Both the position numbers and the translations under genes were made by a program. A DNA stretch of 34,787 nt, taken from NCBI GenBank assembly GCA_021776295.1, contig JAJFGE010000008.1:1-34787 (forward strand), read 5' to 3'. The notes below the pieces were generated by a model. The model had not been told where the DNA came from. It searched no databases and saw only the letters and a program-made list of their open reading frames with translations. Source of the DNA: Hyphococcus sp. (GTDB taxonomy: Bacteria > Pseudomonadota > Alphaproteobacteria > Caulobacterales > Parvularculaceae). Every line of letters begins with the position of its first letter. Within the stretch, counting starts at the first letter, position 1. Below are positions 16,556 through 23,134 of the stretch, one piece after another.

Positions 16556-17959
16556 ATGAACACAAAGCTCTCATCACAGATCGCCAAAACGGTTGCCGCC
16601 ATCCGCGCCCATGACCTGTTCTGGGCGGCGGGCTTTGCCGCGCTGATCGGCGCGGGGTTGATTGTCGCCGGTTTTGCAGACTGGCGGGTTGTTGTGGGCG
16701 CGTGGCTGGCGCTTGGCGGCGGTCTTTTTGTTCGCAATCAGGTAGCATCGGCGCGCGGTTATGCTGAGCCGGTAATCGACGTCGTCGACAAGCAGCTTGC
16801 GGTAAGACGTAAGGGGCTGGCGGATTTACGCATCGCCCGCGATGTTCCTGAAGCGCTGCCCGATCCTTTATTTATTCTTGATGCGGACGGCATCGTTGAA
16901 TATGCAAATCCTGCAGCGAAAGAACTGGTCGGGTCGGATAATATTGAAGGCCGGCATTTTGCAGCCGCGTTGCGGGCGCCGGATGTGTTTGAGGCCGCTG
17001 AAGCGGTTATCAAGACACAAGAGCCGCAGACGGTGGATTTCGTCACCACCGGATCGGTCGAGCGCTCATGCCGCGCGCTGGTTGCGCCGCTTGGCGCCAA
17101 ATCCGGCGACGGGCTGACGCGGGCGCTGATTTTCGTCCATGACCTCACCAGCGAGCGCCGGGTGGAACGGATGCGCGCTGATTTTATCGCCAGCGCCAGC
17201 CACGAGCTGCGCACGCCCATCGCCTCGCTCCTCGGCTTTATCGAGACCATGCGCGGCCACGCCAAGGACGACCCGGACGCGCGCGAGAAATTTTTAGGGA
17301 TCATGCAGTCCCAGGCTGAGCGCATGCAGCGCCTGGTCTCGGATTTGATGTCGCTGTCGCGCATTGAACTAAACGAACATGTGCCGCCAAAGGGCAATGT
17401 CGACCTTGCGGATCTTGCGGGCGATGTGATCGATAGTCTGGCGCCGCTGCTGGAACGCGCCGGCGCGATTGTCGATTTTCTAAATGATACCGATGCGCCG
17501 ACAAGAATTCGCGGCGACCGCGATGAGATCTTTCAAGCGGTGCAAAACCTGCTCGACAATGCGGTTAAATATGGCGGCGACCCGGCGATGATTAAAGTCC
17601 GGGTCGGGCGTGGCGCTGCGCCGTTCTTGGGCGGCGATGGCGAGCCAGTGCATCGCGCCGGCGACGCCGCTGCGCAAACGGCTGCACGGCTGAATGTGCC
17701 TGTCGATGATCTGGTCTATATTCAGATCCGCGATTTCGGGCCTGGCATCGAGCGCGCCGACCTGCCGCGGCTGACGGAGCGGTTTTATCGCGTCGATCTG
17801 GAACAAAGCCGTAAAAGCGGCGGCACCGGGCTTGGCCTCGCCATCGTCAAGCACATCGCCAACCGGCATCAGGGCGGTTTTCAAATCGAAAGCCGGTCCG
17901 GCGGCGGTACTGCATTTTCGTGTCATTTCCTGGCTGCGGGCAAATCTCCGCCACGCTGA
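16556..17959 (+). CDS. phoR: Phosphate regulon sensor histidine kinase PhoR
   Basis: A 467-residue membrane kinase that phosphorylates PhoB when phosphate is scarce. It has two N-terminal membrane helices (about 20-65) with almost no periplasmic loop, and a PAS domain (about 96-200, LPDPLFILDADGIVEYANPAA). The phospho-acceptor His216 lies in FIASASHELRTPIASLLGF. The ATPase domain has an N box (NLLDNAVKYGG), G1 (DFGPGIE), an F-box-like RFYRVD and G2 (GGTGLGLAIV). The small sensor region is typical of PhoR, which senses through Pst and PhoU rather than phosphate itself. I chose the ATG at 16556; a longer frame runs back into the preceding gene. The downstream neighbours phoU and phoB confirm the name, but pstCAB are missing. 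Confidence 0.94.
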   Translation: MNTKLSSQIAKTVAAIRAHDLFWAAGFAALIGAGLIVAGFADWRVVVGAWLALGGGLFVRNQVASARGYAEPVIDVVDKQLAVRRKGLADLRIARDVPEALPDPLFILDADGIVEYANPAAKELVGSDNIEGRHFAAALRAPDVFEAAEAVIKTQEPQTVDFVTTGSVERSCRALVAPLGAKSGDGLTRALIFVHDLTSERRVERMRADFIASASHELRTPIASLLGFIETMRGHAKDDPDAREKFLGIMQSQAERMQRLVSDLMSLSRIELNEHVPPKGNVDLADLAGDVIDSLAPLLERAGAIVDFLNDTDAPTRIRGDRDEIFQAVQNLLDNAVKYGGDPAMIKVRVGRGAAPFLGGDGEPVHRAGDAAAQTAARLNVPVDDLVYIQIRDFGPGIERADLPRLTERFYRVDLEQSRKSGGTGLGLAIVKHIANRHQGGFQIESRSGGGTAFSCHFLAAGKSPPR

Positions 17960-18034
17960 ATTGGCGTTAGCGCACAAAATGCACTATCAAATCCGGCAGA
18001 CAAGAAATTGTCACAAATAACGGGCATTTAGAGG

Positions 18035-18056
18035 GCCGCCCGGCGGCTTTATTTTT
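18035..18056 (+). terminator. Possible weak terminator after phoR
   Basis: GCCG (18035-18038) pairs with CGGC (18044-18047) around CCCGG, followed by TTTATTTTT (18048-18056). The stem is short, so it may only attenuate transcription before phoU. TTGTCAC at 18008-18014 upstream resembles half a Pho box, but the second half is poor. Confidence 0.35.
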
Positions 18057-18094
18057 GGCGAAACTTTCGCATCCTTTTTAGTATTGGCGAATTC

Positions 18095-18832
18095 ATGGCG
18101 TTGCAGCCTGCACATTCTACTTTTTCGGCGCGCCGGCAGCTTGAAGTTGAGCTGTCGCGGATGGCGGCGCTGGTGGAAAGCCAATTGCAGGGCGCGATTA
18201 CCGCCTTTGAACGGCGCGATGTTGCGGCGGCCGAAAACCTCATCCCTAACGACGCCCGTATTAACGAGTTTGACCGCGATATAGAAACCCGCGTGATGGA
18301 ATTGCTGGCGGCTGAGTTATTACCGGAAGAATTGTTGCGCGAAGTGATGACCATCACGAAGCTCACCGGCGAGCTGGAGCGGGTTGGCGATCTTGCAAAA
18401 AATATCGCCAAGCGAACGTTGGTGGTCAGCCGCGAGGCGCCGTCGCGCCCGGCCATGGGCGTTGCCCGCATGGGCCGCGCCAGTCTGCGTCAGTTTTCCG
18501 ACATCCTCGACGCTTATGCGACCCGCAATCTCGATGCGGCAAAGGCAGTGTGGGGCGGCGACGATGAAGTTGACGAGCTATATAATTCGGTGTTTCAGGA
18601 AATCACCCTCGCGATGATTGAAGATTCATCCAAGGTCAACGCCTGCACCCATCTTGCATTCATTGCGAAAAATTTTGAACGCGTCGGCGATCATGCAACC
18701 AACATTGCCGAGGCGATCTATTTTCTGGAGACCGGATCGCCATTTGTGGAATCGACGCCAAAGAGCGATGAAGCCACGACAGGCGCGGTCACGCCGCCGA
18801 GACAGTCGGGCGGTGCGTTCCGTATGAATTGA
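18095..18832 (+). CDS. phoU: Phosphate signalling protein PhoU
   Basis: A 245-residue cytoplasmic protein made of two three-helix bundles. Each bundle carries the PhoU metal-binding motif: ELERVGDLAKNIAKR in the first half and NFERVGDHATNIAEAIYF in the second. PhoU holds PhoR in the phosphatase state when phosphate is plentiful, normally through contact with PstB and PhoR, and limits phosphate uptake. The last 30 residues are polar and probably disordered. The ATG has only a weak ribosome site. It lies 135 bases after phoR and 12 bases before phoB, with which it should be cotranscribed. Confidence 0.96.
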   Translation: MALQPAHSTFSARRQLEVELSRMAALVESQLQGAITAFERRDVAAAENLIPNDARINEFDRDIETRVMELLAAELLPEELLREVMTITKLTGELERVGDLAKNIAKRTLVVSREAPSRPAMGVARMGRASLRQFSDILDAYATRNLDAAKAVWGGDDEVDELYNSVFQEITLAMIEDSSKVNACTHLAFIAKNFERVGDHATNIAEAIYFLETGSPFVESTPKSDEATTGAVTPPRQSGGAFRMN

Positions 18833-18844
18833 CCGGGGACAATA

Positions 18845-19540
18845 ATGACTGCAACCCAGATATTGATTGTTGAAGACGAGGCGGCGCTGGCGACTTTGCT
18901 TGAGTATAATCTCGAGAAGGAAGGCTTTGACGTTTCACTTTCGGCCGATGGCGAGGATGCGCTGTTGCGGATCGAGGAAAGCCCGCCGGATCTGGTTATT
19001 CTCGACTGGTTGTTGCCCAAGATCTCCGGTATTGAGGTTTGCAGGCGTATCCGCGCCCGGTCCGAGACCCGCAACCTGCCGATCATCATGGTCACGGCCC
19101 GTGCCGAAGAAGATGACCGCATCCGCGGGCTGGATACCGGCGCTGACGACTATCTCACCAAACCGTTTTCGACCAATGAATTGATCGCCCGGGTGCGGGC
19201 AGTATTGCGGCGTATCCGTCCGGGACTTGCGGAAGACAAGGTCAGCGTTGGCGATATTGTCGTTGACCGGGTCTCGCACCGGGTGATGCGCGGCGAGCAG
19301 GAAATTCACCTCGGGCCGACCGAGTTCCGGCTGCTCGATCATTTGATGCAGCATCCGGGACGCGTGTTCTCGCGCGAGCAATTGCTGAATGCGGTTTGGG
19401 GGTCGGATGTGTTCGTTGAGGTGCGCACGGTGGACGTACATATCGGCCGGTTACGCAAGGCGCTCAACAAATACGGCCAGGGCGATCCGGTGCGCACCGT
19501 CCGCTCCGCAGGTTATGTGCTGGACGCTGCGCGTAAATAA
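18845..19540 (+). CDS. phoB: Phosphate regulon response regulator PhoB
   Basis: A 231-residue OmpR/PhoB-family regulator. The receiver domain has the acidic pair Glu10-Asp11, phospho-acceptor Asp54 (VILDWLLP), the switch Thr in MVTARAEEDD and the conserved Lys in LTKPFSTNEL. The C-terminal winged helix includes LGPTEFRLLDHLMQHPGRVFSRE and VDVHIGRLRKAL. When phosphorylated by PhoR it binds Pho boxes and switches on phosphate-scavenging genes. GGGGAC precedes the ATG. The DWLLPxxSGxE stretch and the neighbours separate it from other OmpR-type regulators. It is followed by a good terminator. Confidence 0.96.
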   Translation: MTATQILIVEDEAALATLLEYNLEKEGFDVSLSADGEDALLRIEESPPDLVILDWLLPKISGIEVCRRIRARSETRNLPIIMVTARAEEDDRIRGLDTGADDYLTKPFSTNELIARVRAVLRRIRPGLAEDKVSVGDIVVDRVSHRVMRGEQEIHLGPTEFRLLDHLMQHPGRVFSREQLLNAVWGSDVFVEVRTVDVHIGRLRKALNKYGQGDPVRTVRSAGYVLDAARK

Positions 19541-19544
19541 ATAT

Positions 19545-19564
19545 CCGCCAATGGCGGGTTTTTT
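19545..19564 (+). terminator. Intrinsic terminator after phoB
   Basis: CCGCC (19545-19549), loop AAT, GGCGG (19553-19557), then G and TTTTTT (19559-19564). It begins four bases after the phoB stop and closes the phoR-phoU-phoB unit. Confidence 0.75.
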
Positions 19565-19669
19565 GTTCTTGAAACAGATCCCGTTGAAGTGAATGTTGAT
19601 TCCAAACGAGCGCGCCCGCGCCCGCCCCCTCATTCGATAATGGGGCGGAGCAAGGATTAGCCGCGAGCG

Positions 19670-19710
19670 AAAACAAACAGTAGCGAAATCAATATTCATT
19701 GATTTCGCTA
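19670..19710 (-). terminator. Probable terminator after gcrA
   Basis: TAGCGAAATCAAT (19681-19693) and ATTGATTTCGCTA (19698-19710) form a perfect 13-base-pair stem with a four-base loop, three bases past the gcrA stop. On the minus strand the stem is followed by CTGTTTGTTTT (19680-19670), a T-rich but interrupted tail. Confidence 0.6.
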
Positions 19711-19713
19711 TGA

Positions 19714-20223
19714 TTATGCTGTGGCGCGGCGCTTTTGCGGTGCGGCGAGTACGCGTCGCGGCTCGCGTCGGGCTTCGCGGCGTTGCGGCGGTTGAAAGGC
19801 GAGATGCGCATGATAGGCGCAATAGGATTTGCCCGACAGCGTCGACTGGCCGCAAAAATGAAAATCTTCCCGCGCCGGATCGCCGAGCGGCCATTTGCAC
19901 ATATTATTTTTGATCGTGGTCACAGTGGTCCGGTCGCCAGTATCGAGCACCAAGGGCGCGATAAATTCAGGCTCGGGAATAACGGATTTCACTTCCGGTC
20001 GGCGCGCTTTCGGCGCCGCGCTCGCTTCGCGGCGTTCCGGCGACGGCGCGCAGCCGCGTTGTGGTTTTGCCGGTGTTGCGCGGCCGGACAGACCAAGGCG
20101 GTGGACTTTGCCGATCACCGCGTTGCGGGTGACGCCGCCCATCTTGTTGGCGATCTGCGCGGCGGAAAGACCTTCCGCCCACAATGTCTTTAAAAGTTCG
20201 ACCCTATCGTCTGTCCATGCCAT
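19714..20223 (-). CDS. gcrA: GcrA cell-cycle regulator
   Basis: A 169-residue GcrA protein. In Caulobacter, GcrA binds RNA polymerase with sigma70 and activates promoters carrying CcrM-methylated GANTC sites during early S phase. The N terminus is the helix-turn-helix MAWTDDRVELLKTLW...GGVTRNAVIGKVHRLGL (residues 1-45). The middle is Pro- and Arg-rich linker. The C-terminal sigma-binding part has the MCKWPLGDP motif and Cys109, Cys124, Cys135 and His138 placed like a small metal or structural cluster. The extreme C terminus is very basic. AGGGAG sits ahead of the ATG. Both conserved ends are intact. Confidence 0.96.
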   Translation of the reverse strand: MAWTDDRVELLKTLWAEGLSAAQIANKMGGVTRNAVIGKVHRLGLSGRATPAKPQRGCAPSPERREASAAPKARRPEVKSVIPEPEFIAPLVLDTGDRTTVTTIKNNMCKWPLGDPAREDFHFCGQSTLSGKSYCAYHAHLAFQPPQRREARREPRRVLAAPQKRRATA

Positions 20224-20306
20224 GTCGCCGTTCTCCCTGCTGGTCCGGCAGCGGCGCGACGCTGCCTCGGCTTAAAATCAATATCTTGTATATCGTATAT
20301 GAGCGC

Positions 20307-20323
20307 CGCCTAAAGCGCCTAAA
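20307..20323 (-). promoter_or_regulatory. Tandem octamer upstream of gcrA
   Basis: CGCCTAAA occurs at 20307-20314 and again at 20316-20323, a nine-base period. On the minus strand it reads TTTAGGCGCTTTAGGCG, about 85-100 bases before the gcrA start codon and beside an AT-rich stretch, ACTATATTTA, that could be a -10 region. This may be a regulator site for gcrA. Confidence 0.3.
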
Positions 20324-20384
20324 TATAGTATCCCAGCACCCATAAAACACAATATGGCGCCGGCGATTTTTTTTGCCCACAACA

Positions 20385-20393
20385 TGTTGATAA
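20385..20393 (-). promoter_or_regulatory. DnaA-box-like site upstream of gcrA
   Basis: The minus strand reads TTATCAACA, one base from the DnaA box TTATCCACA. It is about 160 bases before the gcrA start. In Caulobacter, DnaA activates gcrA transcription, so the location is suggestive, but a nonamer with one mismatch is expected by chance fairly often. Confidence 0.25.
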
Positions 20394-20461
20394 ATATCTA
20401 CGCTTGACGGCGGCTGGAGCATGAGCGCACACCGTTGCGCCGCAACAAGAGAAAACCGCCC

Positions 20462-21322
20462 ATGGACGGCGCTGATAGAGCGAAAAAGACCAAGCTGGCC
20501 GCAGCTGATCTGAAGGCGGGTTTTGGCGTGCGCCGCTTTGGCGTGGTGAATTGGCTTGGCCTTTGGACGCTTTATCTCAAAGAAGTACGCCGCTTCATGA
20601 AGGTGGTGACCCAGACGGTGGTTGCGCCGGTCATCTCAACTTTGTTGTTTCTGGTGGTCTTCACGCAAGCTTTCGGCGCTTCGCGCCCGGCGGTGGCGGG
20701 GGTTCCATTTGTTGAGTTTCTGGCGCCCGGCCTCATCATCATGGCGGTGTTGACCAATGCTTTTACCAACTCAGCGTCATCGCTGATTATCGCCAAAGTG
20801 CAAGGGTCTATCGTTGATGTGCTGATGCCGCCTTTGTCGGCGGCGGAACTGACGGTTGCATTTGTCGCTGGCGCGGCAACCCGTGGGCTTCTGGTCGGCG
20901 CCATCACCGCCGCAACCAGCGCCGGTTTCATGTTGGCGATAGGCTCGCCAATGCAGATCGGCGCGGCATGGGCGATTTTATATTTCGCCTTCGCCGCCGC
21001 AACAATCTTCGCCATGCTCGGCGTTATTGGCGGCGTTTGGGCGGAGAAATTTGATCAGCTCGCCGCATTTTCAAATTTCGTCATCACCCCGCTGACATTT
21101 TTGTCCGGCACATTTTATTCCGTAGAAAGACTGCCCGAGCCGTTCCGCACGGCAAGCCAATATAACCCGGTCTATTACCTGATTGACGGCTTCCGCTCCG
21201 GCTTTACCGGCCAGGCCGAGGCGAGCCTGACGGTTGGCGTTGCGATGACCATGGCGTTGATGCTGATTTTCGGCTTTGTGTGTTACTGGCTGTTGCGGTC
21301 CGGCTATAAGTTGAAGGATTAA
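20462..21322 (+). CDS. ABC-2 type transporter permease
   Basis: An integral membrane protein of 286 residues (ATG 20462) with about six helices, of the ABC-2 exporter permease family (YadH/NodJ-like). Family features are LYLKEVRRFMK before the first helix, APVISTLLFLVVFTQAFG, the long FLAPGLIIMAVLTNAFTNSASSLI helix pair, PLTFLSGTFYSVERLP and NPVYYLIDGFRSG. It would export a lipid, polysaccharide or drug with a separate ATPase, but no ATP-binding subunit gene is adjacent. A TTG at 20435 would add nine basic residues. It ends 16 bases before hslO and may be cotranscribed with it. Substrate unknown. Confidence 0.9.
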   Translation: MDGADRAKKTKLAAADLKAGFGVRRFGVVNWLGLWTLYLKEVRRFMKVVTQTVVAPVISTLLFLVVFTQAFGASRPAVAGVPFVEFLAPGLIIMAVLTNAFTNSASSLIIAKVQGSIVDVLMPPLSAAELTVAFVAGAATRGLLVGAITAATSAGFMLAIGSPMQIGAAWAILYFAFAAATIFAMLGVIGGVWAEKFDQLAAFSNFVITPLTFLSGTFYSVERLPEPFRTASQYNPVYYLIDGFRSGFTGQAEASLTVGVAMTMALMLIFGFVCYWLLRSGYKLKD

Positions 21323-21338
21323 GGGCGCGCATTTCAGG

Positions 21339-22268
21339 ATGCGCCCTCAAACCATAGGTAATGATTTGACCGATAACGCGATTTTTCCTTTTCAGGTCGG
21401 CGAAACGGCGGTGCGCGGGCATGTCGTGAGGCTGTCCGGCGTGGTCGATGACATTCTGCAGGCGCATCAATTTCCCGGTTCGGTCAGCAGCCTTGTCGGC
21501 GAGGCCGCCAGTCTCGCAGCGATGATGGGCGCGGCCTTAAAATTTGACGGCAAGCTAATTTTCCAGGCGCAAGGCGATGGCCCTGTGTCGATGCTGGTCG
21601 CCGATTATACCGCTGGCGGCGCCTTGCGCGCGACGGCGAGCTTGCGCGACAGCGACATTGTGCAAACTGGCATGGCGCTGTTGGGCAAGGGGCATATCGT
21701 TATGACGATTGATCAGGGTGCGGATATGGAACGCTATCAGGGCGTGACGCCGATAGAGGGGGCCGGCCTTGCCGAGGCGGCGGTTGCTTATTTTGATCAA
21801 TCCGAGCAGATCCCAACCGTGATACGCCTCGCGGTCGGGCGCTTGTCGGCGCCGGGCGCGCCGGACCGGTGGCGCGCCGGCGGCATTATGGCGCAGTTTG
21901 TCCCCGGCGAAGGCGGAACACGCGAGCGCGGCGAGGAAATTTTGAAAAACGACGAAGACCGCGATGTTTGGGCGCGCGCGGCGGCGTTTGTCGGCACCGC
22001 TGAGGACGACGAATTGCTCGACCCGGCGATCAGCGCCGAGACGCTGCTTTACCGCCTGTTTCACGAAGACGGCGTGCGCGCTTTCGCGCCTCAGCCTGTG
22101 CGCGCCGAATGCGGCTGCAATGGCGAGAAAATCACCGCGGTGCTGTCGCGCTATAGCGAAGATGAGTTGCGCAACATGGTTGAAGCCGGCGCCATTAAGG
22201 TAGTTTGCGAGTTTTGCCGTAAGGATTATCATTTCACGCCGCAAGGACAGCCAATGGGCGCGCCATGA
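21339..22268 (+). CDS. hslO: Redox-regulated chaperone Hsp33
   Basis: A holdase chaperone switched on by oxidation plus unfolding. The zinc-binding cysteines are intact at Cys258-x-Cys260 (ECGCNGEK) and Cys290-x2-Cys293 (VCEFCRKDYHF); their oxidation releases Zn and opens the substrate site. The N-terminal domain has FPFQVGETAVRGHVVRLSG and MGAALKFDGKLIFQAQGDGPVSMLVADY, as in the family. The start is uncertain. ATG 21339 has no good ribosome site and lies in a hairpin (GGGCGC 21323-21328 with GCGCCC 21340-21345), whereas TTG 21366 has AGGT six bases ahead and gives MTDNAIFPFQV, which fits the family N terminus well. The stop overlaps the ppk2 start by four bases. Confidence 0.95.
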   Translation: MRPQTIGNDLTDNAIFPFQVGETAVRGHVVRLSGVVDDILQAHQFPGSVSSLVGEAASLAAMMGAALKFDGKLIFQAQGDGPVSMLVADYTAGGALRATASLRDSDIVQTGMALLGKGHIVMTIDQGADMERYQGVTPIEGAGLAEAAVAYFDQSEQIPTVIRLAVGRLSAPGAPDRWRAGGIMAQFVPGEGGTRERGEEILKNDEDRDVWARAAAFVGTAEDDELLDPAISAETLLYRLFHEDGVRAFAPQPVRAECGCNGEKITAVLSRYSEDELRNMVEAGAIKVVCEFCRKDYHFTPQGQPMGAP

Positions 22269-23053
22269 AAAAACGACGTTTTGAAAAACAACTGGCGGAG
22301 CTGGAATTTGAACTCGCCAAGTTGCAAGAGACTGTCCAGCGCAAGGGGCTGAAAATCGCCGTTATCTTTGAAGGGCGAGACGCTTCAGGCAAGGGCGGGG
22401 CGATCAAAACCATCCTGAGGCGGATGAATGCAAGGGTTTGGCGCGTCGCGGCGTTGCCGAAACCGTCAGACCGCGAACGCACCCAGTGGTATTTTGAACG
22501 CTATGTCAAACACCTTCCTTCCGGCGGGGAGGTGGTTCTGTTTGATCGCTCGTGGTATAATCGCGCGGTGATTGAGCCGGTGATGGGCTTTTGCAGCGAT
22601 GACGAACATGAAGCGTTCATGCGCGAGGTTCCGCTGTTTGAAAAAATGCTTATCGATAGCGGGCTGATCTTGATCAAGTTCTGGATCCATGTCTCGGCGG
22701 AGGAGCAAGAGCAGCGCTTTCAGGACCGAGCCAACGATCCGCGCAAACGCTGGAAGCTTTCGCCAATCGATTTGAAGGCGCGCGATTTATGGATTGAATT
22801 TACCCAGGCGCGCGATGAAATGTTCGCGGCGACGTCTACGGAGCGCTCGCCTTGGCTGGTGGTTGACGGCAATGACAAAAGAAAGGCGCGGCTCAATATT
22901 ATCCACGCCATCCTTGACCGGGCGCCTTATGAATTCAACGAGCAAGCCTTCAAACCGATCAAGCTGCCGGCGCGGCCATCGATTGACGAATGCGATTATT
23001 GTGAGCCGGACTTACAGACGCTTAATCTGATAAAGGATTACTACGCCGACTAA
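22265..23053 (+). CDS. ppk2: Polyphosphate kinase 2 family protein
   Basis: A 262-residue, single-domain PPK2. The P-loop is GRDASGKG (residues 37-44) and Walker B is VVLFDRSWYNRAVIEPVMG; the lid region has RANDPRKRWKLSPIDLKARDLW. PPK2 enzymes move phosphate between polyphosphate and nucleotides, most often making GTP or ATP from the diphosphate, and some act on monophosphates. The direction and nucleotide cannot be read from the sequence. The start overlaps the hslO stop in ATGA (22265-22268), so the two are translated together. The phosphate regulon genes phoR-phoU-phoB are nearby but in another transcription unit. Confidence 0.95.
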   Translation: MKKRRFEKQLAELEFELAKLQETVQRKGLKIAVIFEGRDASGKGGAIKTILRRMNARVWRVAALPKPSDRERTQWYFERYVKHLPSGGEVVLFDRSWYNRAVIEPVMGFCSDDEHEAFMREVPLFEKMLIDSGLILIKFWIHVSAEEQEQRFQDRANDPRKRWKLSPIDLKARDLWIEFTQARDEMFAATSTERSPWLVVDGNDKRKARLNIIHAILDRAPYEFNEQAFKPIKLPARPSIDECDYCEPDLQTLNLIKDYYAD

Positions 23054-23134
23054 CACGGTGCCGTGAATTGCGCTCCGGCGCGGGCGCGCGTAACCTTTGG
23101 CGTAATTTGCGGCGAAACAGAAAACGGGGACATC

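Noticed and set aside
16054-17397. Two long minus-strand frames (227 and 212 codons) opposite the membrane protein and phoR
   Set aside because: Composition is low-complexity and antisense to a kinase with all its motifs intact.
18008-18028. Possible Pho box upstream of phoU
   Set aside because: TTGTCAC matches one half-site, but the second half, 11 bases on, matches poorly, so I did not list it.
21555-22244. A 229-codon minus-strand frame opposite hslO
   Set aside because: It is antisense to conserved Hsp33 residues, including the Cys motifs, and has no domain of its own.
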